Shown piece after piece: positions 1 through 8,698 of a DNA stretch of 64,000 nt (the first letter of the stretch is position 1; every line of letters begins with the position of its first letter). The notes below the pieces were generated by a model. The model was not told the origin of the DNA, ran no database searches, and was given only the letters and a program-made list of their open reading frames with translations. This stretch comes from Aciduliprofundum sp. MAR08-339 (GTDB lineage Archaea > Thermoplasmatota > Thermoplasmata > Thermoplasmatales > Aciduliprofundaceae): the NCBI RefSeq assembly GCF_000327505.1, contig NC_019942.1, positions 806,001-870,000 of the forward strand, written 5' to 3'. Position numbers and translations under genes: made by a program.

Positions 1-1445
1 ATAGGATAATTGAAAGCAATGAAAGCAACAATTTCATGGTTGGGAGAGTTTATGTAAAGCACTACTCTTTTAATTTGACAGTAAATCCCGTTTATGAGGC
101 TCCTGCTGGAAGGTGGATAAATTTAAGTGCACTCGTCGAAAATACTGGAAACTGGCAGGATAATTACACGCTCAGATTGAGGTACAACCGCACACTTTTC
201 AGGGTATCTCCCTCAATGCTTGTTTTGCATCTTGAAAGCGGGGAGAGCGAAATTGTGAATTTCACACTTTACACATTCAGGACGACAATAGTTGGAAATT
301 ATACCCTTAATTTAAGTGCCACATCCCTCACCACAGGGTGCGTTGAATACAGAAACGTGACGGTAAAGGTACTTCCCTACGTGAATTTCAAACTTGAGTA
401 TGTGCCCGTTTACTATGTTGTCCCGGGAAACAAAATTTCAATGGATTTTATAATTCAGAATACTGGCAACTGCAATGATACGTACATTATTCGGGTGGAT
501 GAGAGTAAGAACTGGCCAATGGTTTATGGTAATATGCAGGTTAATGTGAGTTATCGCTCTTCAGGGCATCTCAATTTGACTCTTCTTGTACCCAATGGAA
601 CCTATGGCTACACAAGGAACTTTGTGAATCTAACTGTAAAATCATCCAAATTGAACATAAGTATGAACGCCTCGGTGCTTGTGGTTGTTAAGCCTGTGCA
701 CAAGGCATCCGCCTACGTTGTTAGTATGGTGAGAAATGGAACCTATTACTACAGCATAAGGATAAAGGTTGTCAATACGGGCAATATGAAGGATTTATTC
801 AACATAGTGCTTGGAGGCCAGGCATCCAAGAGAGCGTATGCATCACCCTCATCTCTGCTTCTGGCCCCTATGGAGAGTGCCATTGTTACAGTCAATTCCT
901 ATCTGCCCCCATATATGCCTGCGGGAAGCTATAAACTACTGGTACAGGTTTACTATCAAAACAGGTCCCTCGCGTCTGTGCCCATTCTCCTCACAGTTGA
1001 AGGGAACCATCAGTTTATAGTGAAGGTTCAGAAACTCTCAGAAGGTAAGAAAGTTGTCCTCTTTGCTACGGTTAGAAACGTTGGAAACACTCCGGAACTT
1101 GTGGAGATATTACCTCAACTGATGAAGAAAATAAATGCAACATGGGTGCTTGAGTACAAGGGTAAGAATTATACCAACATCACCACGGTCTACGTACCCC
1201 AAAATGCCACGGTGAATGTTACAATAACCCTGCATACGAAACTTCCAAATGGTATTTACAGGGTTGAGATCATATTCAGGTCTGCTTCCCATATAACCAA
1301 GAACGTCACCGTTGAATTCAGGGTTGGGGAGAAAAGTATCTGGGAAAAGATGAGTGATTTCATTATGGAGTACCTCACATACATAGTAATCGCAGTTGTG
1401 GTCATCGTGGGCATTGTGGTTTATATGATCAAGTTCCGTGAATGA
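1..1445 (+). CDS. Membrane-anchored surface protein with repeated NEW3/CARDB-like beta domains (5' partial)
   Basis: The reading frame is open to the left edge, and the first internal ATG (36) has no ribosome-binding site, so the true start probably lies outside the window. The visible 480 residues contain at least four immunoglobulin-like units, each marked by an NTGN or NVGN turn (NTGNWQDN, NTGNCNDT, NTGNMKDL, NVGNTPEL), as in the CARDB and NEW3 families of archaeal surface proteins. There are many N-glycosylation sequons (NVT, NLT, NYT). A single C-terminal membrane helix (YLTYIVIAVVVIVGIVVYM) followed by KFRE would leave the repeats outside the cell. It precedes archaellin but has its own stop and a 149-bp gap. 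The specific function is unknown. Confidence 0.75.
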   Translation, partial: RIIESNESNNFMVGRVYVKHYSFNLTVNPVYEAPAGRWINLSALVENTGNWQDNYTLRLRYNRTLFRVSPSMLVLHLESGESEIVNFTLYTFRTTIVGNYTLNLSATSLTTGCVEYRNVTVKVLPYVNFKLEYVPVYYVVPGNKISMDFIIQNTGNCNDTYIIRVDESKNWPMVYGNMQVNVSYRSSGHLNLTLLVPNGTYGYTRNFVNLTVKSSKLNISMNASVLVVVKPVHKASAYVVSMVRNGTYYYSIRIKVVNTGNMKDLFNIVLGGQASKRAYASPSSLLLAPMESAIVTVNSYLPPYMPAGSYKLLVQVYYQNRSLASVPILLTVEGNHQFIVKVQKLSEGKKVVLFATVRNVGNTPELVEILPQLMKKINATWVLEYKGKNYTNITTVYVPQNATVNVTITLHTKLPNGIYRVEIIFRSASHITKNVTVEFRVGEKSIWEKMSDFIMEYLTYIVIAVVVIVGIVVYMIKFRE

Positions 1446-1503
1446 TCCTCCTATGATTTTCTTGGGTGAGAATTAAAAATTTTAATCATTTTTATAGAAT
1501 TAC

Positions 1504-1594
1504 AACTAAATATTTTTAAACCCCTTGAGGCATGTTTTCCCTGGAGCCTAAAAAAGGGCTCCACCGAAGAATAAGAGACCCGAGGTGATGGAGA
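1504..1594 (+). promoter_or_regulatory. Archaellin promoter and 5' leader with a hairpin
   Basis: An AT-rich TATA-like element (about 1509-1518) lies roughly 80 bp before the archaellin start. Between it and the Shine-Dalgarno GAGGTGAT (1582-1589) is a perfect 7-bp inverted repeat, TGGAGCC (1542-1548) and GGCTCCA (1557-1563), with an 8-nt A-rich loop. The leader is longer than for most genes here, which look leaderless. Whether the hairpin is a terminator of the upstream gene, a stabiliser or a control element cannot be told from sequence. Confidence 0.45.
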
Positions 1595-2215
1595 ATGAAG
1601 AAGGTATGGAATAAGAAAGAAAAAGGAGAAATGGGCATCGGCACCCTGATAATCTTCATAGCGATGATTATCGTGGCTGCCGTTGCCGCAACCGTACTCA
1701 TACAGACAGCGTACCAGCTGCAGCAGCAGGCAGAGGAGACGGGCAACATAGCCATTCAGGATGTTGCCACAGGATTCAAGATAATACACATGGGCGGACA
1801 GGTTAATCTGAACTCAAACCCACCAAAGCTGAGTACTATTGAGATAAAGGTAGGCCTACTGGCAGGTAGTCCAGCGATAGACATGAAGAACGTGCTGATT
1901 GAAATAACCGATGGAAGCACGGATGTGACCTTGAATTACACGGCAAGAGATGTTCTTGTTGCCAATGCTACCTATGCTGCAACAGAATTCACAGCCAAAG
2001 TTCTCAGGGATATGCCTCCAACAAACTGGGCAACCCAGCACGTGATGACCCAGGGTGACATAGTGAAGATAATAATCAATGCCACGGCAGTTGGATTGAA
2101 TTTGACCCCGCAGTCGCAGGTTACCCTGCAAATAATACCCAAGCATGGTGTGCCCACGTATGCCGCATTCATGGTTCCTGCAACACTGACCACAAAGTAC
2201 GTTGACCTCTACTGA
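1595..2215 (+). CDS. flaB: Archaellin (archaellum filament protein)
   Basis: This 206-residue protein is the structural subunit of the archaellum. Its N-terminus is a classic class III signal peptide: a basic leader ending in KEKG, then [20 protein letters not shown]. The prepilin peptidase (FlaK/PibD) is expected to cut after Gly11, leaving a mature protein of about 195 residues whose hydrophobic helix packs in the filament core. The rest is the beta-rich outer domain with sequons NYT, NAT and NLT, consistent with N-glycosylation. The start is fixed by a strong ribosome-binding site (GAGGTGAT) and the family-typical leader length. Only one archaellin gene is present, whereas many archaea carry several in tandem. 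A FlaC/FlaD-type gene follows. Confidence 0.95.
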   Translation: MKKVWNKKEKGEMGIGTLIIFIAMIIVAAVAATVLIQTAYQLQQQAEETGNIAIQDVATGFKIIHMGGQVNLNSNPPKLSTIEIKVGLLAGSPAIDMKNVLIEITDGSTDVTLNYTARDVLVANATYAATEFTAKVLRDMPPTNWATQHVMTQGDIVKIIINATAVGLNLTPQSQVTLQIIPKHGVPTYAAFMVPATLTTKYVDLY

Positions 2216-2284
2216 TCTTCTTTATTTCTTTGTACCAGTGAACCAGGGTACTAGGAAACCTTGATGATCTAGGAGGTGATGAAG

Positions 2285-3304
2285 ATGGCAGTGTTTGGAA
2301 AAAAGAAGAAAAAGGAGAAAAAGGCAAAGAACACCAAGAAGGCGAAGAAGACAGAGGAGGCAGAGGTTCCAGAGGTTCCGGAGTTACCGGAGGTAACCAT
2401 AAATGAGGGAGAGCTGGAGAATGTGCTTGGAAATGTGCTTCAGGGATCCAATCTGGATGAGATAACCACCAAACTTGACGACATCGCTCGAAAGATGGAC
2501 GAGTTCCAGGCTAAATTGGAGCGCCACGATTCAATAATCGGCTCTCTGGAGAATGAAATCAGTGAGATAAGAAAGGTGAACGAAGAGGTTCAGGATAACA
2601 TCAAGCGCCTACTTGACATATACGAGGTTGTGTCCCAGAGAATCAATCCCTTCATAGACATGAGCGAGAAAAGGGAGATGCCAATAACACCCGATGCGGT
2701 GATACCCCCAGAGGAGCCCAGTGCTGTTCCACCGCCGGTGTTTGAGGAGTTCCCAAAGTCCATGCCAAAGGAAGAGATCCCAAGCGAGCCTATAATCCAC
2801 GAAGAGGAACGTAGAGAACCCAGACATCCTGAGACAAAAGAAAAAGCAATGAGGACTGAAGAAGGGCCAATACTAAAGCACATAAAGAAGGATTACTACA
2901 CCATCGTACTGCTCATGCGCTGGATAGAGTTCCTATTTGAACGTGTGAAGAGGGACAGAATCACACTGTTGCTGGACTACTACGTTGATATTGGCTGGAT
3001 CAGCAAGGAAGTGAAATCTGAAATAATGGCATACGCAAGGGGTGAGGTGCAGGATGTCACCAAGTACTTCCCCGAAGAGGAACTCGAGGCGGAGATAGAG
3101 ACTCCTGCAGGAACCATAAGGGCTCCCAAGCCCAGAATATATAAGAAAGTGGAAGATTGGAGATTGAGCGCAGAGGATCATCTGAAATCGCTGCTCTTCA
3201 TAATGAAGATTGCAGGTGTAGAGGTGAACAAGGATCGGCTGAATTCCCTGGAACAGGAGATTGAAAAGTTCAAGAAATCCCTGTGGGAGTACCACGGGGT
3301 TTAA
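2285..3304 (+). CDS. flaD: Archaellum accessory protein with FlaC-like and FlaD/E domains
   Basis: The ATG at 2285 is preferred because the Shine-Dalgarno GGAGGTGAT (2272-2280) ends five bases before it; in-frame GTG and ATG codons at 2276 and 2279 lie inside that site. The protein (339 residues) starts with a very lysine-rich segment (KKKKKEKK) and an acidic/proline linker. A coiled-coil FlaC-like domain follows (about residues 55-125, LDDIARKMDEFQAKLERHD), then a second proline/glutamate-rich linker. The C-terminal FlaD/E domain is at about 200-335 (MRWIEFLFERVKRDRITLLL). In euryarchaea FlaC, FlaD and FlaE form the cytoplasmic ring that links the motor to chemotaxis. Here the two domains are in one chain. 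FlaF, FlaG, FlaH, FlaI and FlaJ do not follow. Confidence 0.88.
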   Translation: MAVFGKKKKKEKKAKNTKKAKKTEEAEVPEVPELPEVTINEGELENVLGNVLQGSNLDEITTKLDDIARKMDEFQAKLERHDSIIGSLENEISEIRKVNEEVQDNIKRLLDIYEVVSQRINPFIDMSEKREMPITPDAVIPPEEPSAVPPPVFEEFPKSMPKEEIPSEPIIHEEERREPRHPETKEKAMRTEEGPILKHIKKDYYTIVLLMRWIEFLFERVKRDRITLLLDYYVDIGWISKEVKSEIMAYARGEVQDVTKYFPEEELEAEIETPAGTIRAPKPRIYKKVEDWRLSAEDHLKSLLFIMKIAGVEVNKDRLNSLEQEIEKFKKSLWEYHGV

Positions 3305-3319
3305 TACTTTATCCTTTTT

Positions 3320-3598
3320 TTAGGGTTCAAAGCCGTACATTTCCATAAGCCTCTTGAATTTGCGCCATTCCTTGAGAAAATCTCTCCCGTTCTTCGTGAT
3401 GCTGTATATGTTTTTCCCATTTCCATTTGTTTTTATGGATATCAAATCTTTCTTGAGTAGATTCTCCTCTATCTCCTTGAATGTGGAATAAGAAACGTTG
3501 GCCCTTCTGAGAATTACCGAGACTGTGCAGTGTTCCTCCTCAGATATTATTGAGAGAACGTCGAATACGACCCTGCTCTTAGATCTCTTCCTTTTCAT
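3320..3598 (-). CDS. Small winged-helix DNA-binding protein
   Basis: This 92-residue protein has the helix-turn-helix and wing pattern of small archaeal winged-helix regulators (HTH_45-like). The helices span about residues 10-60 (VSVILRRANVSYSTFKEIEE), followed by a beta wing (KTNGNGKNIYSITKNGRDFL). A basic N-terminus (MKRKRSKSR) precedes the domain. The start overlaps the end of the upstream membrane-protein gene by 20 bases, so the two are probably co-transcribed. It lies tail-to-tail with the archaellum gene and shares a promoter region, via its partner, with the S-layer gene. It could regulate either, but there is no direct evidence for a target. Confidence 0.7.
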   Translation of the reverse strand: MKRKRSKSRVVFDVLSIISEEEHCTVSVILRRANVSYSTFKEIEENLLKKDLISIKTNGNGKNIYSITKNGRDFLKEWRKFKRLMEMYGFEP

Positions 3599-4121
3599 AG
3601 GCTACCCTCAGTCCGGGGATGATGAACAGCAGAGTGCCTGCAACGAAAAATGCAATGAACCATATGCTAAGGTAGGTGTGATTGAACACTATTCCAAGAA
3701 TCTGAATTATCACTCCCGCTTCAAAAAGGGCGGTGGATGAGAGCACAAGGGGAGAGGTTTTTTTCCTGTGTTTTATATCTTTAACGAGTTCAAAGAGATT
3801 GAAGGTGATGAAGTAAAAGGTGAACAGCACCGCAAGGGCATTTACTAGCACGGTGAGCATGGATAATCCCATAAAGAGTTCCTTCTGGATGTAGGCCCTG
3901 TACATGTTCAGGAAAAAAAGCATCTGAAAGATATACACAGTTATGAGAAAGTATTCTGTTGGATGCATAATGTAGACGATTATTGATGCGTAGAATAGGA
4001 ACTGAAATAGATAAAGGGGTATGTACCTGCTCATACCGGTTCTTATCCTTATTGGAATAAGCAAGAGTGGTAGTGCGGATATTGCGGCTCCAATGCTGCT
4101 GGCCAGCAACAGATAATTCAT
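3579..4121 (-). CDS. Multi-pass membrane protein of unknown function
   Basis: The 180-residue protein is almost wholly hydrophobic and contains about six predicted membrane helices (for example LLLASSIGAAISALPLLLIP and VIIQILGIVFNHTYLSIWF). I see no catalytic motif. The start is an ATG at 4121 placed about 26 bases after a TATA-like CTTTAAACATA read on the minus strand, which fits a leaderless transcript. It overlaps the winged-helix gene by 20 bases. Pairs of a small membrane protein and a small winged-helix protein are common in archaea and may act as a sensor-regulator unit; that is inference. Confidence 0.65.
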   Translation of the reverse strand: MNYLLLASSIGAAISALPLLLIPIRIRTGMSRYIPLYLFQFLFYASIIVYIMHPTEYFLITVYIFQMLFFLNMYRAYIQKELFMGLSMLTVLVNALAVLFTFYFITFNLFELVKDIKHRKKTSPLVLSSTALFEAGVIIQILGIVFNHTYLSIWFIAFFVAGTLLFIIPGLRVAYEKEEI

Positions 4122-4220
4122 CGGAACAATAATGGCTCTTATGTTTAAAGATTTTTCTCATTTTGCTTTATAATATTTCTGACATTGTGAATTGCTTGTA
4201 TTTAAAACACCACCTTTTTT

Positions 4221-4244
4221 TGTCATACATAATGTCATACATAA
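4221..4244. repeat. Perfect 12-bp tandem repeat upstream of the S-layer gene
   Basis: TGTCATACATAA occurs twice head-to-tail with no gap (4221-4232 and 4233-4244). It sits between the divergent membrane-protein promoter and the S-layer promoter, about 100 bp upstream of the S-layer TATA box. A repeat of this size in an intergenic region is a plausible regulator-binding site. Confidence 0.5.
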
Positions 4245-4330
4245 ATCCTGTGCGTACATTGAATAAGTATTTTTCTGCGTCTATTTGTAATTTTTAACAT
4301 TATTGTATTTAAATGTTGTGGATGACAGAA

Positions 4331-4427
4331 CCGAAAATGATTTATATGTATATCTACATATGGCCTATGTCAGGCATTCCCCTATAAGCCAATAGGAGGA
4401 GTGTAAACAAAAAAGGAGGATGGAAAT
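4331..4427 (+). promoter_or_regulatory. Strong S-layer promoter and leader with two Shine-Dalgarno sequences
   Basis: A BRE-like CCGAAAAT (4331-4338) directly precedes the TATA box TTTATATG (4341-4348), giving a predicted transcription start near 4368-4371. The roughly 57-base leader holds two purine-rich Shine-Dalgarno sequences, AGGAGGAG (4394-4401) and AAAGGAGGA (4412-4420). The second is seven bases before the ATG. A near-ideal promoter and doubled ribosome-binding site fit a very abundant surface protein. Confidence 0.7.
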
Positions 4428-7400
4428 ATGAAAGACGAAAAAAAGAAAATTATGATGGCAAGTATAGTGACTCTTCTAGTGTTGCTTAGTATATTCGCAA
4501 TAGTTCCGGCTAGTGTTTCTGCTGCTTCACAGTCTCCTACAGTGAAGGCAGGGACCACTGTGGGTACAGTAACACTGAGTCCTTCTAACGGGGCATTTCC
4601 AGGACAGATTGTGTATTATAAGTGGACAGGGGTGCCTACTGATCTCGTTCCGCCTGTATATGTGACTGTGTATATGAATGGTGCTGCGTATTCTACTCAG
4701 GTTGCGAGCTATGATAGTGTAAATGGTATTTTGACAGGCACTTTTACAATGCCCAATGATCAGCCCGGTACAACATTTGATGTATCATTCTCATATACAG
4801 ATAGTGCTGGAAATTATGCAACCTCTACGGTGACGGGAACTGGGACTATGTATGTTGGTATGTCGCCTCAATCTAATGTCACAGCGAGTTCTGTATATCC
4901 TCAGGAGGGTAGTGCACAGTTTTCTGGTACTACTTCCCTTGGTGGTTGGACAGAGGGTACAATATCATCCAGCAGTAGTAATAGCATGGGCTGTTCTATG
5001 TGGGACTTTAATGTAACCAATCAGCTTTATCCTCACTACACGAACCTTTACAACTCTACTATGGCCCCAGATCAGTCTGTTGATATAAATGCTCAGGCAG
5101 CCTATGTAACTCCTGCAAATTTCACCCAGAATGTTGCTAGTCACAAGACAGTTGTAAATGTGACAACGGTTGACAAAGGTACTGCAATACTTTCCCTTCC
5201 TGCAACAGATGTGATCCCTTCTACATTTACGTTCAATAACGCAGGGAACCAGATAACTAAAATAAAAACAAGCTTCTATGTAAATTCTACAGTATCTGGA
5301 GTTTTGGTATCCTTCAAATTTACAGGGATTTATGCCTCTACTATTACGGCTCCGGGAACTTACACTATGCCAGGAACATTTGTTACTGTGTCTCCTGCTT
5401 CTCTTACTGAGCTTACCGGTCAGTTCTCGGCAAGCTATGATATTCATGACTTTGGGATATCAGGCAGTACTTATTATGTGAATTATACTCTGAGTATAAC
5501 CTTTAGTGGTTCTTGGAGCTACGTAAGTGTTAACGCACAGTATCTCACTTCAACATATGTAAACAATACTGGGACTTCATCCACGTTTACGAACACAACC
5601 ACTGTAAATCTTCAAGCAGGATATTCATTTGAAAGTAAATATGTAGGTCTCGAGAATCCAGGTATTACAGGGACTTATGTATTTTCCTTCTACAATAACA
5701 CGCTGAACACATGGGTAAATGGAACCCAGTTTAGTTTCTCAAATAACACTACTGCACAAATTATAAATGGATTGGCGCCAATATATTTCAACAATACTAT
5801 AAATATGATTGGTTTCAACAGAACTGTAACTGGTGCTATAAATATAAGCCTGACTACAAACTATTTTATCCAGGGAGTTTATGCAATAGCACCTGCAGTG
5901 TGGGATTTCAATATGACCTTGAATTTCTCTTTGATGTCTGATGATGGACTTATAATGGTCGATGGATATCTAATAAATGATACATATTGGGTTAAAACTC
6001 AGCAGTTAACATTGCAGGCAGTTGTTACACCCACTCATGATTTCGGTAACTGGAATCAGGAGTTCTATCCGTTGATTAATGCTACTTTGTCTACTTATCT
6101 TGGATATCCAAAGATTAACTATTTTGGCGTTGGGAAAGTTATGCCTACCTTTACCTATGAGGGTCAGCAGGCCACTCTTACTTTGGGTGCTACTGATGTG
6201 GTTGCTAATTTTGTAGCTCTACCGTCTACTGTGGGAACACCAAATTATTTCTATGGAGAGAGGGCGATCACTGGTCTTAATGAGACCTTGGAATATGGCT
6301 CTTATGTGGGTGCAGCAGATGTTAATGTTACTGTGACTGTGAATGCAGTATCTCCAGTGATATATGGTGTTACAAACACTGGTGTTTTGAATATAACATA
6401 CAATGTAACAACGGCAGCCAACAATACGGGTATGGAAATAGTGCTAAATGAGAGTACTGCCCCCGCAGTTAATTTTGAATTTACAGTGGGTAGTGTGCCT
6501 ATGGATTACACAAACATTCTGATGGCTAACTACTATAAACTATCACTCTATGAAATTGCTTGGTACCTTCATGATGCGAAGTTTATGGCATGTCTGTATG
6601 CAGTCTTCCCAGGGTACTCTGGAATGCTTGTATTTAATGGAACAGGTTCCAATAATGCGGTCAATACCCTCCTAACCATAGGGACATCTATTTCTGTGCC
6701 CGGAATTGTTAGTGGGTTAAGCGGATTCGCCAACAACTCCATGGGTGGCTGGTACAATGCGTCTCTCTATGTGAGTAGTAATAGTTACTATGCTCTCTAT
6801 GGAGGAGTGTTTAAGGGTAATTATTATATCTATGCAGATTTCGGTGACATAAAGAAAAATTCAACGGAGTATCCATTCTTTGAGGGTTATCTCTATACAG
6901 ATATTTCTACTGCACCAGTAGAACCAGCTCTTCCAGTAAATGAGATCTATGCTTTGGACGGAATGTACTATTCCTCAGGAATGGATATAACCGATTATAT
7001 GCAGTATGTGAATATAACAAATGCTAATGTCTCAGGAATGCAGACTATAACTTGGAATGCCTATGGAATATCTAATACATACAGATGGTACACTGGTAAC
7101 TTTGATATAATAATGACCACCTCGACATCTTGGTCCAATACCTTCTACAATGTGCCTCTTAACGTTACAGGTACTCTGCCCCTTGGTGCTGGATCTTCAG
7201 GAGCTACGGTAGATGTGTACTATAGTATTACAGTTGGTAGACCTTTGCAGAATGTTTCACTAACACCCATAATAAATAGTATCACAGGTGTTACAACTAT
7301 GGCATCCATTGGGAATACTACTACCAGTGTGTATTATAACTTGTATTCTGTGATCAGCAATAGCACTTCACTGCTCCTCAATCTGCAAAACGGCGGAATG

Positions 7401-8654
7401 AATTCTTACAGTATGGCTCTTTCAGGATCTGCCCAACAGGAGATAAAACTACAGAATTATCAGCTGACTTTCTATGGTAATATAAATGGAGTGACATTCG
7501 TCACTGGGTCTGTACTGGTGAACAATGTGGGCTCCTACTTTGTAATGGGTACGGCCAACTCCATGTATGGCTCAGGAACTCTCACTGGATATGTAAATAT
7601 CCTGCAACATACTCCATATGTTAGCTCATATGGAAATGGATACAACGATTTCAGGATGGTAGGATATTTCAATGTGCATCTGTATGCGGCTAATGGAACA
7701 CAGGCGTACTTCCAGGTTGAATTGCCAGTTATAAATAACTTTGTCTATTCTCCGAGCAATCAGTATTATGTGTGGAGTGTGCCTTCAGAGTTCTCTTATA
7801 CAACGGTTAAGGAATCCTCTAACTATGGAATGGTGGATTATGGAAATTACAAACTAGAGCAGGGCTCTGGTGCTATGGTTGTAACCCTTTCCAATGATCA
7901 GATAGCTACCATAGTTACTCAGCTGGGAGACGTGGTTAACGTATCCATATCACAGCTTAACGCCAAGATTGTGGGTCTCTGGAATACTGCTAACGAAACC
8001 TATGCACTATTGAATACTGCATATGGCCAGATGAGTGCCAAGCTAAGTGCGATTGATGCCAAGATCACAGACATAAGCAATGGAATGGCGACGATACAGA
8101 CAGATATAGGCAACATACAGACCTCCTTGAGCAATCTGGATGCGAAGGTCACAGACATAAGCAATGGAATGGCGACGATACAGACAGATATAGGCAACAT
8201 ACAGACCTCCTTGAGCAATCTGGATGCGAAGATAACCAAGCTCCAGGGAGATGTTGCAACCATACAGACCACGCTTGGAACCGTGCAGGTTAAACTCAAT
8301 GCCATAAATGCAACAGTGGTGAGCAACGCAAAGGGCATAAGCGATCTCAAAGGCAGCGTTGTTGAGATACAGACCACACTCGGTACCATAAAGGGTACGG
8401 TCACTGACATAAAGGATGGAGTTGCAACCATACAGACCAACTTGGGCACAGTGCAGACCGATGTGAACAGCATCAAGACCAACACTGCAAACACTGCAAA
8501 CAGCGTGAACACCACACTCTACTGGGAGATCGGCGTGCTGATACTGGTCATCATAACCCTTGCACTGGTGGCCTACGTCATCGTACAGGTGAACAAGATA
8601 GCCAAGAAGAAAGAGAGCGTGGAAGAGGAAACAACTGAAGAAACAGAGGAGTAA
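4428..8654 (+). CDS. S-layer protein with coiled-coil stalk and C-terminal membrane anchor
   Basis: This 1408-residue protein begins with an export signal (basic start, hydrophobic stretch MMASIVTLLVLLSIFAIV, then SVSAAS). About 1100 residues of Thr/Ser/Asn/Tyr-rich beta sequence follow, with a very high density of NXS/T sequons, as expected of a glycosylated S-layer canopy. From about residue 1160 it changes to a long heptad-patterned coiled coil (IQTDIGNIQTSLSNLDAK and variants). It ends in one membrane helix (IGVLILVIITLALVAYVIVQ) and a charged tail (EEETTEETEE). One chain thus carries canopy, stalk and anchor, roles split between SlaA and SlaB in Sulfolobus. Codon use changes near 7900: the canopy prefers AT-ending codons, and the stalk and anchor prefer codons like those of neighbouring genes. 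The neighbouring GT-C-like enzyme may serve its glycosylation. Confidence 0.85.
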   Translation: MKDEKKKIMMASIVTLLVLLSIFAIVPASVSAASQSPTVKAGTTVGTVTLSPSNGAFPGQIVYYKWTGVPTDLVPPVYVTVYMNGAAYSTQVASYDSVNGILTGTFTMPNDQPGTTFDVSFSYTDSAGNYATSTVTGTGTMYVGMSPQSNVTASSVYPQEGSAQFSGTTSLGGWTEGTISSSSSNSMGCSMWDFNVTNQLYPHYTNLYNSTMAPDQSVDINAQAAYVTPANFTQNVASHKTVVNVTTVDKGTAILSLPATDVIPSTFTFNNAGNQITKIKTSFYVNSTVSGVLVSFKFTGIYASTITAPGTYTMPGTFVTVSPASLTELTGQFSASYDIHDFGISGSTYYVNYTLSITFSGSWSYVSVNAQYLTSTYVNNTGTSSTFTNTTTVNLQAGYSFESKYVGLENPGITGTYVFSFYNNTLNTWVNGTQFSFSNNTTAQIINGLAPIYFNNTINMIGFNRTVTGAINISLTTNYFIQGVYAIAPAVWDFNMTLNFSLMSDDGLIMVDGYLINDTYWVKTQQLTLQAVVTPTHDFGNWNQEFYPLINATLSTYLGYPKINYFGVGKVMPTFTYEGQQATLTLGATDVVANFVALPSTVGTPNYFYGERAITGLNETLEYGSYVGAADVNVTVTVNAVSPVIYGVTNTGVLNITYNVTTAANNTGMEIVLNESTAPAVNFEFTVGSVPMDYTNILMANYYKLSLYEIAWYLHDAKFMACLYAVFPGYSGMLVFNGTGSNNAVNTLLTIGTSISVPGIVSGLSGFANNSMGGWYNASLYVSSNSYYALYGGVFKGNYYIYADFGDIKKNSTEYPFFEGYLYTDISTAPVEPALPVNEIYALDGMYYSSGMDITDYMQYVNITNANVSGMQTITWNAYGISNTYRWYTGNFDIIMTTSTSWSNTFYNVPLNVTGTLPLGAGSSGATVDVYYSITVGRPLQNVSLTPIINSITGVTTMASIGNTTTSVYYNLYSVISNSTSLLLNLQNGGMNSYSMALSGSAQQEIKLQNYQLTFYGNINGVTFVTGSVLVNNVGSYFVMGTANSMYGSGTLTGYVNILQHTPYVSSYGNGYNDFRMVGYFNVHLYAANGTQAYFQVELPVINNFVYSPSNQYYVWSVPSEFSYTTVKESSNYGMVDYGNYKLEQGSGAMVVTLSNDQIATIVTQLGDVVNVSISQLNAKIVGLWNTANETYALLNTAYGQMSAKLSAIDAKITDISNGMATIQTDIGNIQTSLSNLDAKVTDISNGMATIQTDIGNIQTSLSNLDAKITKLQGDVATIQTTLGTVQVKLNAINATVVSNAKGISDLKGSVVEIQTTLGTIKGTVTDIKDGVATIQTNLGTVQTDVNSIKTNTANTANSVNTTLYWEIGVLILVIITLALVAYVIVQVNKIAKKKESVEEETTEETEE
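8065..8231 (+). repeat. 84-bp tandem repeat encoding one 28-residue coiled-coil unit
   Basis: Bases 8065-8147 recur without mismatch at 8149-8231, a period of 84 bp. The unit encodes 28 residues, exactly four heptads, so gain or loss of a copy lengthens the stalk without breaking the coiled-coil register. More diverged copies follow (IQTTLGTVQVKL, IQTTLGTIKGTV, IQTNLGTVQTDV), so the stalk appears to have grown by duplication. The perfect identity points to a recent event or ongoing homogenisation. Confidence 0.9.
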
Positions 8655-8698
8655 TCCTCTCTAACCTCTTTTTAATTTTTGTTTTGTGCATTTGAAAT

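Noticed and set aside
8000-8515. 171-codon open frame on the minus strand
   Set aside because: It is the complement of the coiled-coil repeats of the S-layer gene; its low-complexity hydrophobic translation follows from the repeat composition.
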